Shown here: positions 21,843-36,300 of the stretch, in pieces
How positions within the stretch are numbered: position 1 is the first letter of the stretch
How the letters are laid out: each line of letters starts with the position of its first letter
DNA from: Collybia mongolica
Lineage: Eukaryota; Basidiomycota; Agaricomycetes; Agaricales; Clitocybaceae
Direction: 5' to 3'
Length of the DNA: 64,000 nt
Assembly: GCA_013420905.1 (NCBI GenBank)
Contig: JAAXNY010000017.1
Coordinates: 186,001 to 250,000, forward strand
Position numbers and translations under genes: made by a program
Notes under the pieces: generated by a model
What the model saw: the letters and a program-made list of their open reading frames with translations, nothing else
Database searches by the model: none
What the model was told of the DNA's origin: nothing

Positions 21843-24838
21843 TTACATTAACATCTCAACATCAGTGTCCCGGTTCATTTTAGATTGGTCGATGAGGTAT
21901 GACAATGTCGACGCATTCTCATCGCATCTGAATCTCAAGAGGTTAGAGAGGAAGGATCTCTAAAGGTTTGGACTTACAAACTCGATATTGCTTGTTTGCT
22001 GTCCATTAAGCCCTTCTGTAAGACCCTTAATACACTTGCATATTCTCCTGAACGATCCTTCAAGGCTCGTCCGTGGGCCATTAGCAGAGAGTTCACCCAT
22101 ACCAAGTCAAATTCCAAATGTGGGCTCTTCTCCAGGTGGTCTGCGACAAATCGCAGGAGTATGGGAATATATACCAGAGGTATTTGTCTTGCAACTAGTC
22201 GAATATCACTCCGAGAGATGCTCTCGTATACGCGTTGTATAAGATGTTTCTCGTTCAATCTAAACGCCATAACCAGAGCTTTCAGATATTCCCGAGAAGC
22301 CAGCACATCAAGAACGGATTGGGGGGTAAGGTCGATTGAAAGGTCGAAGGGGTCGAAGGAAATTGTGTCGTCAAGGGAATATATCAGTAATCCCTCTGTA
22401 GAAGCAGCTGCCCATGCGCGGCCAGTTGGGGAAAAACGAACACACTTTGTGCGGGCTTCTTGCCTATACCTCCGGATTGACATATCCCTGGCGCCTCTAC
22501 TTGCTCCTGGTAAACTGATATCCATCCTATCCTCCAAATCGCTATCGTCTCCACGAGTGTCGATGAGATCAGTGTTAATTCCGGCCTCGTTGACCTTTCT
22601 GCTGTCCAAAAACTCTTGGGTCCCGTCGAGTGAGAGGTTTTGAGATATCTGGAATTTCTTTACCATCACACCTTCACCTTTCCGGACGTCATATAGTACA
22701 ACATATTTGCTGTTACCGCCGGCCAAGATACACTGCCCATCAGCAGTGTAGGCGAGGCTGTTATAGGCTTTCCCAGAAGAGCTGTTTGCCGCTGAAACGC
22801 GATCATCAGCCTTGCGACCCCCAGATACGTCCTTACGTCCATCGATAACATTTGTCTGTTTGCTTTCTTGGATGTCAAAGAAAGTGATTTGACCGTCTAG
22901 GGTTGAAGCCGCTAGCTCTCGGCCATCTGGGCGAAATGCCAAGGCGAGGACGTCTGATGTCAAGGAAAGGGGATCCACCGCGCGAGAACGGCCAAAAACA
23001 TTCCACACGCGAACAGTACGATCCCAAGACCCACTGGCGAGCTGGTTTGTTCCAGATGGAGAAAAGGCCAACGAGCTGATGGGACCCTCATGGCCAGAGA
23101 GGATGTCGAGAAGTTTGCCGGTTTGAACTGACCAAAGGAAGACTTCAAAGGAATCGGTCGAGCCAGCGGCTACGACTTCTCCTGACGGGTCGACAGCGAG
23201 GCAGGAGAACTGAACTGGAGATGGGGACGTAAACGTTCGGAAGTTGCGATATCGTATTAGGTCGTATGCACGAACAGTGCCATCTAGCGAGGCAGAAAAG
23301 AGTACGCTCCCGTGTTTTGCAAATGCTACAGAGGATATTGGGGCAGTGTGTTCAGTGAAGGTCACAAAACAAAATCCGTTGTGGGTAGTCCACACTTTGA
23401 CCTTGCCATCGTCTCCTCCAGTTGCTATCGTTTGGCCATCGGGAGCATATGCGAGAGTGTTCATGTCATAGAAGTGACCCTGTTGCTTCAAGATGTATGA
23501 CTCCGACTGCCACTCCCACACGAGGAGTTGCCCAATTTTTCTTGCCCCAAATGCAAGCCATTCGCCAGACGTATTTATGGCGACAGACGAGATTTTTTCT
23601 TGAGATATACTGAGAGTATGTATATTCGAGAAGGCCGGCATTTCCCATAATCCAAATATTCCGTTGGAGAAGCCGACGACGAGAAGATTGGAGGGCGGGT
23701 GAAAGGTAGCACAAACCACTTTCGTCCCAGCCTGATTAAAATAATTTCTCTTATGAACCCCCCAACGCGTATTGGCGATGATGTTCGCAGTATCCATTCC
23801 AGTTCCGTTCGACGTCGAAGCAATAGGTGCATCATTTTCGGAATCGGAGGATAACTCGTTTTCTTTCGCTCTCCATGTAAACACCGCACCATCTCGGCTG
23901 ACTGTATAAATCTGCAAAAAATGAATGATTTTCCATTTTCCATGATAATAGCGCTGTTCTTACGGATTTCCCATCTGAGGAGAAGTAGGCACCTAGAACC
24001 GCATCTCTGTGCCCTGCGAACGTCTTCGGCCGAAACCCTTCGACCGGATTTAATGTGAATAGTCTCGCAGTCATATCGCGTGAGGTATTTATAAAGCATC
24101 TAGAAGAGGTCGTTAGTCGTAGTGCAGGGTAGCGCCAAGAAATGTCTGCATACTTGGAATCTGGAGACCACTGTATACTCAAGACTTCATCGTGGTGCCC
24201 AGTGTACGTTCGGTGAAGGACGAATGGCGCGAATTCGCGCACAAGATGATTTGGTGTTTGCCATACTTGGACGTGCGCATCATGGGTGACGGCAATATAT
24301 CTATCATTGCGTTAAGGACGAGGCATAGAGAACAATAGTGGGTCAATCACTTTCCGTCCGGAGAGAATTTGAGATCTTTGACAGGCTTTTTGAAATTAAA
24401 ATGGTGTAGAACAACGCCACGCTTGAAGTTCACTAGGAGAGCCCGGCCATCTAAAAGAAATCAGGATCCATTTCCGAATGGATTTTAGAACAACGCACCT
24501 TCGTCCACTGTTACTAAAACATTAGCGTCAGGGCTCAAAGCTATTACAGCAATGTTTTTCCGGTTCTCGAAAGCAAAAGTATATGATTTGTTGCTACAAG
24601 ATGAAGAAATCGTCAAGTGGGAGTCAATAAAAAGTAGTTTCAGACACACTTCACGAGATCAAACACAGAAACGCGATTTCCAACCGGACTCAACAAGGTG
24701 TTCCCATCGGGCGTAAATAGAACATTTCCCTGCCGGTAGACCGTTCCACAGATGTTGGAGAACTATCCCGACGGACGTTAGCACGCTATACAATCAAGTC
24801 AAGAGTACATCTGAAGTCACCTTGTAGTTCGCCTTCAT
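21843..24838 (-). CDS. PWP2: Periodic tryptophan protein 2 (PWP2/UTP1), SSU processome subunit
   Basis: A minus-strand gene starting MKANYK at 24838, then exons with FSNICGTVYRQGNVLFTPDG and SPVGNRVSVFDLV, the expected PWP2 N-terminus. A run of WD40 repeats follows (TYTGHHDEVLSIQWSPDSK, TFAGHRDAVLGAYFSSDGK, SGHEGPISSLAFSPSGTNQL and others) in a large exon 21978 to about 23917. The C-terminal Utp12 domain includes SVLDVLASREYLKALVMAF and FRLNEKHLIQRVYESI. A short last exon (21843-21933, after a 44-bp intron with donor GTAAGT) adds FRCDENASTLSYLIDQ to the protein; reading straight through would stop one codon after the donor. Pwp2 is a core protein of the UTP-B complex that assembles on the 5' ETS of pre-rRNA with U3 snoRNP in the nucleolus. 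The gene is in tandem with MAK5, also a ribosome-assembly gene. Confidence 0.95.
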
Positions 24839-24952
24839 TTTTCACAACACAGCCACAGGTTGATCGACTTGAAGAGGCAAAAAATACATACGCAAGCAAT
24901 CGCACGTGGTGAATCAAATAGTGATCAGATTAGATTCAGTACATAGATGGTA

Positions 24953-27818
24953 CTATGCAATACCACCCCACTCCTCAAAGTCCTGCTTAGCAGGCTCCGT
25001 TTTCTTTTTCTTCCTCTTCACAGCTACCAAGTCACTTCCAGCTTCCACTTTTCTCAACCCAACAATTGTCTCGTTGTCTGGTGAAGGACATCTTAGAGAG
25101 TAGTTGAGCGCAAGCTGTTGCAACTCACATTCGCCCGCGATAAGATCATCCACTATTGGTCTACTTCCCGATGTTATATATCTCGTAGACACCCCACGCA
25201 CAATAAGTGGTTGTGAAAGGAGCTGCCTGAGTTCCGCTTTCAGAACAGCATTCTTGGCGTCTTTTGCTTTACGTTTCTGGTTGGATGGCTTCTCATCATC
25301 GTCATCACTGGAGACGATGCCAGTTCAACAAACGGCAGCAAAGATGAACAACAAGAATAGCCGTACCTAATGAAATCAGAATCCAATTCGATCTCCAGTG
25401 CCTCAGCCGTTTCCTTCATCCAATTCCTGTCGTGGTTCGCCTTCTTGATCTTATGTTGCGTTGTCTCAATTTTGCGCGCGAGCTGCACCCGATATTTTAG
25501 TTTGTCAAGAAGACTAAGCTCGATTGACATCTCGGGAATGTCAGTGTCCTCTAAATCACAGCTGTGTTTAGGCAAACTCGGGAAATATTAAAGAAATGAC
25601 TTACGACGACCAAGACTGCCTAGAAGCGCTCGAACTACCCTCCTCTCGTCCGGAGCACACATTAACATACTGAATCCTGTTCGCATAGCTCTTGCCGTTC
25701 GCCCGTTACGGTGCACATAGGAGTCAGCTGACCGAGGTATTTGATAATGGATAACATGATCGACAGCAGGGATATCGAGACCTCGTGCAGCGATATCTGT
25801 AGCAAGGAGAACGGAATTGGCTGTAGATTTGAACCTAGGTGTAAAGGGGTTCAGGAAACAGCTAGGATCATACCCCAATAAGCTCACCTGTCGAGATTCT
25901 TTAGGCGCTGACGCTGTTCTAGTTGGGAATGTAATGGGAATGCTTTGATATTGAGCAGCTCCGTCAACGGCATGAGCCTGCGGATCCCATCGATCGACGA
26001 CAGGAAAACTAGCGATCGGCCTGGGTATCGCAAGAGAAAGTAGTACAAGTATACATCCTGTTTTGAAGCAAACACGTGGTGAGTCAGATCATTAGATGAA
26101 CAGGTCCAGGGCTAACCTTATCGGCTGACAAACATTCAATTTTACTTTCCTTTAGGGTGGATACAACGCCTCCTACTGGGCTAAGATCGATCACTTCTGG
26201 ATCCGGGTCTCGGAAATCGAGACGAAGAAGCAGATCGTCTATGCGTCAACAAGGTATATACATATGTGCCAATGGTTCGTATGACGTGACGGGAAAGAAC
26301 TTACCTAGAGTCGATGCAGGCTTTTCATAACGTTTGTTATATTTTCCAGCGCTCTTTGGGCGAGAGTGTTTTTTGACATTTCTTTGTAGGTCCTTGCTAA
26401 GTGTTGCAGAGAAGACGAAAGTTTGCAGGCCATCTTTAATCTCTTCTTTAATATCTCCATCTTCATCTTCGTTACCCGATAGGCCGTCAAACTCCGTTGG
26501 TATTTGGTCGTTTCTGGGACGATATCAGAGACATGCAAGCCATTTTGTAATTGAGTAAGCACAAACCTGGATTCTCGAAGTGTGAGTCGTAAGATGTTCT
26601 CTAGCTCCGCAAAATGACCAGCTTCAATCATTCGGTCTGCTTCGTCAAGTACCAAAAACCTAAGATTTTTGATCTCTTTTGATAGGTTATCGTCCTGGAA
26701 AAGTAGTATGTGCATGACGGACATGAGATGAGGATACAACAGCATACATCTTCCATGATATCCCACAGACGTCCAGGAGTGGCAACCAGCACGTCCACCC
26801 CTCTATCCAATATCCTACGTTGCTTCTGTGCCGACATCCCTCCCACTATAGCAGCAACGCTCACATGCGGAGGAGCCTTTGGTGCAGGCGGGGCCTCCCC
26901 AGCCGTTTCTCCCTCTTTGCTTTTCCCTTGAGCCTTGGCTTTCTTGAGTTTGGTCTTCGACGTTGGCTCGGCGTTTGCACCTGTTTCAATCTGGTTGATG
27001 CAATCGTTCAAATGCGAAGAGACCTGCAAGGCAAGTTCACGGGTCGGTGCTAAGATAAGAGCCCGGACTCGTCGTTTCTTTCCTTGCATGGGACGAGGCT
27101 GGGATAAGAGATATTGAAGTATTGGTAGTCCATATGCAAGCGTCTTTCCAGAGCCCTGAGGTAGCTCTTTCAAGGACAGGGCTCCACAATGAGAGTAGAT
27201 ACACGCACCGTCTGGGCAACTCCTACTATATCCCTATCCGCCCGCGCAAAAGGTAACGATGCGGCCTGAATTGGTGTCGGGGAGAGGAACCCTTTCGCGT
27301 GAATTGCTCTCAATAACTGTGGATGTAACGAATACTTGTGCCATTCCGGCAACAAATCAGCGGCTGCGATCTAGCTTCAGCATACCCGTCACTTGCAGTG
27401 TTACACGCTCACAATCAAAAGAAGCCACCTCTTCCGCTGAGGGCACGAGCAATTCAGGAAGGTTTTCTTCTTCATTTTCTGCTAGAGGCTCCTCTGTTGG
27501 CGTGTCCATATCTTTGTCCACAATTACCTGATCCATGTTAGTAACGATAATCGGAGATTTTTGATGTTGATTTACCTTGAATCTAGCAACACGACCACCC
27601 TCCGTATCTTCATAAACCACCTCCACGCCGTCTACCTCTTCAAGTTCAAGAATTCCATCGTCCCCGTCAAGGCCTGCCTCTTGTGGCCTTGATACTGTCT
27701 TCCAAGGCAGCTCGTCAGCATTATGGTGCTGAGTTTTCGCTTTCTTCCTGGAAGAAGCCTTTTCTTGTAGCCTGCGTTTGACCACTTTCTTAGCAGATAG
27801 AGGTTCAGATGGAGCCAT
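24953..27818 (-). CDS. MAK5: DEAD-box RNA helicase MAK5 (DDX24 family)
   Basis: A minus-strand multi-exon gene from ATG 27818 ([20 protein letters not shown]) to the stop at 24953. The N-terminal extension is basic then acidic. Helicase motifs run in order: Q motif ([16 protein letters not shown]), motif I split by an intron (GVAQT then GSGKT), Ia ([13 protein letters not shown]), [11 protein letters not shown], and DEAD in the form [16 protein letters not shown] with the MAK5-typical ELENILRLT. Domain 2 has [21 protein letters not shown] and HRNGRTARA. The tail has lysine-rich [20 protein letters not shown]. Mak5/DDX24 works in the nucleolus in 60S subunit assembly. A long low-complexity insertion ([20 protein letters not shown]) sits between motifs Ia and Ib, as in the family. 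Its stop codon is only 114 bp from the PWP2 start codon, on the same strand. Confidence 0.94.
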
Positions 27819-28769
27819 TTATAAATTCCAGGGATCAAACAAAATCAATTCACGTCGAAATTTTGACGGGGAACAAAGTAATAACCGAAGGTATTTGTTC
27901 TTGCTTATCCACCTGTGACTGAACCCCCCCTCCCTCCCATTTGCACATTTTTTTATCCCCCACTGTCTGGTACCGGTCCTCCTTAGCTCTTGCATCTCGA
28001 GATCGTAACAGCTATAAAAGATGTCGCCGACCACGTTCGGACGTCGATAAATTGATATTATGATTGTTATATACAGATACGATAAAAAATCGTGTTTGGC
28101 AGTAATACAAGTTTCACTCCTTCGCCTGGTCAGGCTGGCAAGGTTGCGCAAAGACCTTTCGACTTCCTCTTGCTCACAGTTGTGGAATTATCTCTCCGAT
28201 CACCCCTTTTTGACGGGCACTTCAACATGGTCAACACTGTTGGTCACAAAAAGCCAAATCCCTCACCATCATTTTTGTGCCGCCTATCGACGTCGCTATA
28301 ACCCATCCAGTACACCACTCCCGTGACACCAACCACGGCAGCTAACCCCAATATCTATCCGGTTTGACATAAGCATATGTATTGTGCGGAACCCAGACTT
28401 CTACGGACCAAATTATTTCTGCCCTGGGGAGTTCCGGTTCCCATGAATCTATTCGGACCAGGAGTTGTTCCTTGACGAACAGCGCGAGTTGGATGTAGCA
28501 TGATAATATCAGTCAATTGCGAGTGTGTGCAGTAGTGGGAAGTTTGAGACAGAGCGCGATCTTTATATATTCTGCACTGGAGCCCATTGATGTCATAGCT
28601 GACAACTGTTTACAAATTGGTTGTTCTGGGCATTCCATATCGCAACACCTTATATTAATCTTGGCAAGCAGAGCGAGCATGTAGAGAACTTGCTTCTAAG
28701 TACACCGTCCATTACTAGCGCAACAAAACAAAGCCACGAATAAAGCAAATAGATAATAAACAATCCAAA
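27819..28769. other. Intergenic, no gene seen
   Basis: Contains the MAK5 promoter at the left and the 3' flank of the fucosyltransferase-like gene at the right. Short open frames on both strands show no family resemblance. Confidence 0.4.
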
Positions 28770-30348
28770 TCACAAAAACCTATTGGAAGAAATATCCAGC
28801 CCTTTCGCCATCCGTAGCATCACAATGTTCGAAGTCAAACTCGAGAACTAGACATAAAACTTGTCAGAGAACAAGTTAAGCTAAAAATGACAACACTCAC
28901 TCCGTTCCCGACAAATATTTCCGCCTTCTCAGCAATGGCCATGTCCACAGCCATGGCAACGTATGTTTGAGCAGCATCTAGGTGAATATCCAAACTGCTT
29001 TTCAGGTCATCCCATCCATCAGCCTGCAGGGCGCTTTTCAATCCGTTCAGCCACCAACCCCAGGCATTGGTGAGGACATAAACTCTCCTCAAGCCGGGGT
29101 TATCCTTTCTCACCGCCCCCAGTCTTTCTACAAGCTGTTCCACGGTCGGCAGACAATGTTGCATGTAGTAATTCATGTAAGCATCACCCTTGTACGGTGT
29201 AGCATCGAATTTATCCGGTAGAGAAGGGTGTTGATTGAGGCCATTGTAAGGACTGTCCCATCCTGCAAGACGGGGACAGTGCCGTTTATAATCTCCCCGA
29301 CGAAGGTGTATGGCCACGACACCTTTTAGAGTTGAGTTGGAAGACGGGTCGTAGAGGGATTTGACGGAGGTGGGTTGGAGAACAACAAAGTTTCGAGATA
29401 CAGCAGATTGGACAAGAGGGGACCATAGGTAGTCGGTAAGGATAGGCGATGCAGAGAGGCCATGCCACAGAGAGATTATCCGGTCGCTTGCGAAGAACCT
29501 GTGGCCATCATCAAGTTAAGCACGGATTAAGGAAAAAGGTAGAAGCACGCACGGACGATCGAAAATGACTTTCTCAGAAGAATCGACCTCCACACATTCA
29601 TCCTTGATATCTTTCAGCTGGTCCACCCACCAGTCTATAATGACCTTCCCATCTTCGTCATTCGGGCTATCCTTCGAGCTAACGACGCGTCGTTTTTCGG
29701 GGGGACACACGGTCTCCCAAAATTCGGCACTTATGGCTTGGGAATGTGGCATCGGACCTCCAGCGGTGGGCCCCGATATGAAGGCGTTCAAGGGTATTCG
29801 TACGGGGCGTAATGCAAAATCGTAGAGTGTATAGGGAAACGGCGAGTGTGACCATACGTAGTCCTCGAATACAAATGACCGGTTGGCCATGTACGCCATG
29901 TATGACATTAGGATGCTGCCTGAAGGATGAGCATCAATGTATAACGATAAACCATGAAGACGCACGCTTCCTGGAGTATATTGTTCAAACCATGACCCCA
30001 CAGATGGCCAGGGAACCTCAAATACATCCCCGGTTCTATTTTCGCTCTCGTTATGTTGTGCTGGGGCAACAACCGTTCAAACGTCCGCACATCCTCATAA
30101 CTGGGGGGTATACCCGACCACAGCACGGCCAGAATTAGAATAAAGGGTATTAGGGCGAAGAAAATGAGTATTCGTCGTAGCGTTATGCAGTGAAAGCATG
30201 CTTGAATCCTAGATCGGCGTCGCCGCAGGCCGACATTAGTCGCGGCGTGCAATGTTGGTTCGGGCCCAAGAAGCTCGTAGTCTTCTTCAGGATACCGACG
30301 CTCTGGGCTGCCGGAGAGTCTGCGCGAAATACCCCGCCATAGATCCAT
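28770..30348 (-). CDS. Type II membrane O-fucosyltransferase-like protein
   Basis: A minus-strand gene. The first exon from ATG 30348 (MDLWRGISRRLSGSPERRY) has a basic cytosolic tail and one membrane anchor (RRILIFFALIPFILILAVLW). Later exons read GHGLNNILQEAILMSYMAYM, then NRSFVFEDYVWSHSPFPYTL, WHGLSASPILTDYLWSPLVQ, and the diphosphonucleoside-sugar motif VVAIHLRRGDYKRHC, an H-x-R-x-G-D/Y signature seen in fucosyltransferase folds. A final exon 28770-28847, after a 53-bp intron, ends FSSLTSNIVMLRMAKGLDIS and the stop, the conserved closing helix of these enzymes. The protein should sit in the Golgi lumenal side and transfer a sugar, possibly fucose from GDP-fucose; donor and acceptor are not proven. 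Many Agaricomycetes carry this gene annotated only as hypothetical. Confidence 0.78.
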
Positions 30349-33300
30349 AGAAGCTGACGTGGGTTCAGAAAGCTATTACCTCCGGGACCGGATTTTTTTT
30401 TTTCTTGCTCCAGGTTAACCAAGTAAGGGTATTAAATAATGCGTAACTGAGCGACTCGGACTTCAGCTGGATGTCCAAAATCCAAGTCCTGACCGCATAG
30501 AATGGGCTACGAAACCGCAGCGCAACTGCGCAGTAAGATGTACTGGCGGGAGAGTGACCGCGAAAAGCTGTTTGTGAGCCAAACCCGAACGCGTGGCCCA
30601 AACATTTTCAACATCCAACAACCTCCGTTAACGGTCATTCCGCCCTGAACTCTGGAGTGAAAGGCAACCATCTTAACTCTTTTCTGAGATTCTAGGAATT
30701 GACGCGCTAGACGATTCTGCCTGGATTCCGCCTAGCGCAGAGCAAGGTATCAGGGGCCGTTTTTCAGGAAGCTCTTTTTCGTCCGACACCAAACAGACAC
30801 AGAACACGTCACTTCAGATCCATTACCCAGGAAACCACGATGCCTATACTTCTGAACCCCAACCCCCACGAGTCGCGTATCCTGGCAGGGCAGATGGATT
30901 ACAGAAAATGTCGACAACGTCATGGCCTCCTGCCAATCATCGGCATAATATACTCCCTAATATCTGGTGACCGATAATTGCCGACATGCAATCTATGTAA
31001 ACCAACCATCGATATCGGAGGTGCTCGTAAAACGGTAGCCTGGGGTGACGTTGGGATTGAGCTCCACGTAAAACAGTCCGTACGTTTACAGATAATTCTT
31101 TCTCTTTCTTACGACAACTGTACAAATCACCGCAGGCAAATGAATAGATGTCTCGATAGCACGATTTGTGTTATATCCCTCGAACCTACGCGGTTCAGAG
31201 ACCTCATGGTCGTTGGCTCCCACGTGGAGCTAGAAAAGCGCCAGCATAGAACCCCCAACACCGACTCGGACACGACGCAATCCTTACTTACCAACTCAAG
31301 TTTGGAAGTCTCAGTAACAAAACCAAAGCCCTGAGTGGAGCTGTACTTAACTTTACCCATCTTGAGCTACCTAACCTCGCAGGCAGATCGATATTAAACC
31401 TTTTAGTCCCGTCTTCCATACCGTAACATTTCGCAGGACACATGTCCTCCTGTACGAGCCCCACAACACACCCCGCGCAGTCGGAGCCATGCCATGCACA
31501 TACCACCAGGGTTCTTGCAAGGTTAATCAACCATGCACATTACTCCAACGCAACTCCTAGAAGCTGTTTCCTATCCTCGCCGACTGCCGTGCTACCCGCG
31601 AAACTCTTACCACAACAGCGAACAGCCATTAAACTTCCATGAACCTTTGACCCTTGGTATCGATTGCCGAATATGAAGCCTTCAAAGGTCAATCAAGGTA
31701 AAGAAGTGACTTTATGTAGTAGTCAGCCTTGGATGGACCATCTTCTCCAACCCTTATCACCTTGTCACTGATAAGTAACTGTTGAACACTTCATATCTCT
31801 GTACATCTGAAGATGAAAAGCAAGAATACAACGGTTTTAACGCGGTTTATGACCTGACCTTTACCTGTTCCTTCCTCGTAGTCATCGAAGTCCTCTTAAC
31901 CCGATCATCTCCTGTTCGACCGGTATCACCTTTCATGGAATTCGCGGAGTGAATCTATCGGACGAACCCCATTCAACATTAGCATAAGTCCGCGACTAAT
32001 CACGATAGCCAAGAATATCATTTCGGACACTTCGCATGGACTCACCGCAGCTCACCGCCCTTTGGAAACCCTCGAAACTACGCATGGACGACGTCACCGA
32101 CCGATCACCCAATCAAGCGACTCGCTTTCATTCAGGTTAATGCCATCGCACCTTTGAATTTCGGTAAGTTAAAGGCAAACCCTGCACAAATTACAGTTTC
32201 GATCCCGGGTTGTTTAAAGCTCCCTGGACAGATAGAAAGGTCGTCATTTTTCTTACATAGGTCTTCTGTAATCTCTGATTTTTCCGTTGCGGCCGAACCT
32301 GCGGTTGACCGTTTCACAAAAGCGTTACAACCACTTGCAAGATGACATCGCGGATGCAAAAGTGGACTCATTCCAAGTCAGGGTCCAATACCATCCCATG
32401 ACCATGCTAACGATATTGGATGGGTGCTTAAAGAATTGTAACAATTCGAAATGTCGAACTAGAGAATAGAATACACGTCAAGCTTACGCACCCTTCCGAG
32501 GGCTGTGGCTTTCCCATCAGGCTCAGCCGACAACATCTGGCAATATTGTGTCAAGTTGAACAAATGTATTCTGGACTCGTGATTGGCCGACCCACACACC
32601 CTCAACTAATTGGAAAAAGCTATCAGATTTTGATTTTGTCCCCCAACATCTGAGCTTTCTGTTCACCGGGTCCCGGACATAATGAACCCTGAAGATGGTT
32701 TTCAGATTTCTCACTAAAGGGATGATGCTTTGTTGCCTCACAACGCTGCCAGCTAGATCCATCTATATATATTTAGGGCCAGGATAAACCTGAGCTAACC
32801 ACTCCTAGTGAGGTTCGAAGGCAGTAATATCGGTGAAAGCTGGGCAGAATCTTGAAATACAGCGCAGATCTTTTCCCATACGTTGTATGGCATTGACGTG
32901 GTACAAGACTTTTCCCAAAACACACGATGTCAATTATAACCTGACAGACTTCCTCAAATTTGATGATGTGGTTTGGCATCACCAAAATTTCTGGGGTGAT
33001 GTCCAGAGATGTCGATCCGATACTTAGGCAGCGGTGAAAGATCGGTGCAATGCTGGTTCGGGAAAGAGTTGTTGACGGATGGGAACAATGTACTCTTTGC
33101 GCATCGTTGGTGTTTGCACACGCCTTCCTGTAAAGAGGTCGTATGACTGACACGCTGCTATTCTGAAGCAATCTTCTATTCGCCGACTACACGATAACCC
33201 TGCCTCATGCCGATTACAGGTGAGAAGACATGCCGGCTTTCGAAATACTTATCTCTCCCTTATGACGTATACGTGACGTCAGAGGCGTCATAGCACCTTC

Positions 33301-36300
33301 GACAATCCTCCATTCACGGGCTCTCGAGGAGAATGATGCAAAAAGGATGAGATAAATTATATTGTTAACATATTGTCTGATCCAATGACCTACTTATAAG
33401 TAGTACCCTTCATAAAATGTGCAAGTGGCTAAGACCCAAATAAAGATGAAACAGAAACTATGCATGCACGATCAGGAAGAAAAAAAAATTGCTGTGAGAT
33501 GAGGGTTGTGTCCACATCCGCCTTACTCCATAATAACTGAAGAGTATGCGGACTGTGTCCTATTTTATGCCGTGATCACAACCCAAATGTACGCCCCGCG
33601 TCATTTCGTGTGTGTGGAAGACAGCGATGCCATGTCGGTTACGCAAGACGCGACGGTGCCTGGAGTTTGCCAGGGCCGAGCTATGTGAGAATAGTCACAA
33701 CCCATCGAGGTTGGGTGTGTTGGGAAACTCGGTGCCCATAAATAACGAGTGGGAGGTAAGAGGTGAGCTGACAGCGCGCATGATGAGCATGACGTGATGG
33801 TCGCGAGGGTGACCGGGGTATGTGTGCATGACCCGCCCGCGTCCTGGCCCTGCGTTTTTAAGAAGTATCCGCTATCTGCGGGCGACATATCTCCAGTAGA
33901 CGGCATTGGGTGGCTATAATGATAATTCAATCGAAGTCAGCCGGGGAAGCAAGTGGGTATGACGTGTGTAACGGACCTCTGTTCCCGGTCGTGACTCGTC
34001 TGGCGAAAAGAGGATGGCGATGAGGACGAGAGCCCATGACGATGAGAGCGTACTTGGTACTCACGATCTCTGATACATTCCCAGATGTCGACGCCACGGC
34101 CCCTCGGATCCCATACACCGCATTGACTGTACATCGTCCAATGTACATTTAACTCCCATATCCTTGTTGCGTTGCTTATGACGACGCCCGGCATTCGATA
34201 AAGCGGATTGGAGTGAAGAGAGGTAAACGGTGCTTATTCGCAAATGTCTGAGTTCGAGTGGAGTAGGATGAAATTTTCTTGAGCAAAAGTGGAGAAAGGG
34301 CTAAGCGACAATAGGAGGAGAGAGAGGATGGAAAGGGATTATATAGTGGTTGACATATTGGCGGCGCATCCCGTGAATTCGACCCAGTCCGCAGAGTTCG
34401 ATAGCACAGCCCTTGTGTTGAACTGTAATGACATGGGGGGATTTCCTTTTCGGTATATTTAGCTTCAGATCTTGGCTGCGATAATCGGAATCTTTCTTAG
34501 GCAGGCATCGACGCCATGCTAGCGTAGTTTGTGACATCAAGGTAAACGAGGCATGGAGTCGCTTTAGCTCCTTTGCACGAAATCGCAACGCCATCGATGA
34601 TCCCTTTCCTTTCCAGAGACAACTCAAAGGCCCCAACTTCCCAGCCATTTCCGAAACGCGACCTCACGGAACATGCATGTCCCAGTAAAAAAAAAATATT
34701 CGAACCGTTGCCTGCGTAGTCGGGGCAACAAAGGCTTTTTCACCCTGGCTCACTTCGGACTACCAAACCTGTCAGGGTCTTGTATTTTGCGATATAAGGT
34801 GAGTGGGAACCGACTGAACCGACCGATCACAACGAAACAGGAAATATCCACCCAGCTTGACGGTTACCGGGGCAACGACGTCATTTACCCAGCACACCTT
34901 ACCGCCTCCTGCGTCATTAGAAAGATACAGTTTCGAGTAAATCATGATCAGAATTCAACGAATCCGAAGCAATCTTGAGGCTATCCCTGATGGTGGGATA
35001 TCCACCTGTTGGGTGTGTGTCCAGCGCTTTTTGTCAAGATGCGTTAGGTTACATTGGCCGGTCCAATAGCCTTGGAAAGTACATATGCGGGCATTGGTAT
35101 CTTGATGCACATATGTGATTCCTACATGCGCGACGCACGTACTTGGCACAGCATATACATCTCAACTAAGGTTAGCATTTGAGAATTTGGAAGGAGATTC
35201 GACAATGAAGCCCTGGATAATTATTGAGTAACGTAACAAAGAATACCTGTCGAATAACCTCGGACGAAGAACTGGTGACCGAGTGTGATTTTGGGGGAGC
35301 GACAGGTGGAATTAAATGCGCCCAGGGACGATTGTATGGTTGCAAAAGGTATGCTATTGTTTATGCTCGGGACTGATGTATGTGCGCTGGGCAGGGATGC
35401 AGATGGGTGGATTTGAGCTTGAATATGTACAGAGATTACCCGGAAAGCTTCGGAAAGCTCTCGAATGACTCTAATGCACATCCCGATAATATTGCTGAAT
35501 GGCTTAAACGAATCTACCGTGCATACCGCCAGAAAGGCATGTCCATAGCCCCCGCAGTAATCCGCAGCTCAAAAAAAAGGCGTATCAGCATGGCTCATCA
35601 TCAACCGGAGAAAATCGAATTTCAAAAAGAAGGTTGATGGTCATCATAAGCAGAAGATACATGTCTGCCCTTTACAGAGCTAGCGTACCTCTGTACCTGC
35701 GTCCCCGCGTTCATGGCCCATGATCGAGCGTTGATGCCATATCGAGAAATGGGACGGGACCATCTCAAAGGCTCAAAGGTGCCCAGAGCGGGCAGCCTTT
35801 GGGATAATTGAGAATCTGAGCTGGCTTGAATCATTATTCCCTAAGCAAGCTGCAGATAGCCCATCGCCGAACCGGCTACTCCGGTAAATATGAATGTTTC
35901 ATTGACGACCGCGCCGGACGAGACGGATTTTGAAATGAAGACGTCAATCCATAAGCCATCGATAGCAAGCGCCCTGGTGGCAAGTAGCGGCAGGTGTACA
36001 AATATGTCTCGGCATGGCTGATGAATGTCCTTTTGAGAGGGGAGCCAAGCACCGGCGTCAGGGTTTATAGACCACGGCCTTTTTTTTTTTACCATGCTCT
36101 GGAACCTTGGCATGAAACTATATGCACGTTCACGTTTGCGAAACGGAACAAAAAGAAAGAGATGACTCACAATGTGACTCGAACCCGTCTCCTGATTCAG
36201 TCATCCCATCGATACCAACGATTTTTACGGGTGTGTGTGGCCGCAAGCCTCAAGGCAGGCAGAACTGCCAGGAGCGGGAGTTTCGAGCGGAGTGTATTTC

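Noticed and set aside
36160..36240. Possible tRNA on the minus strand (a GGTTCGAG box-B-like string)
   Set aside because: The flanking bases do not form a T-stem or an acceptor stem, and no A box is at the right distance.
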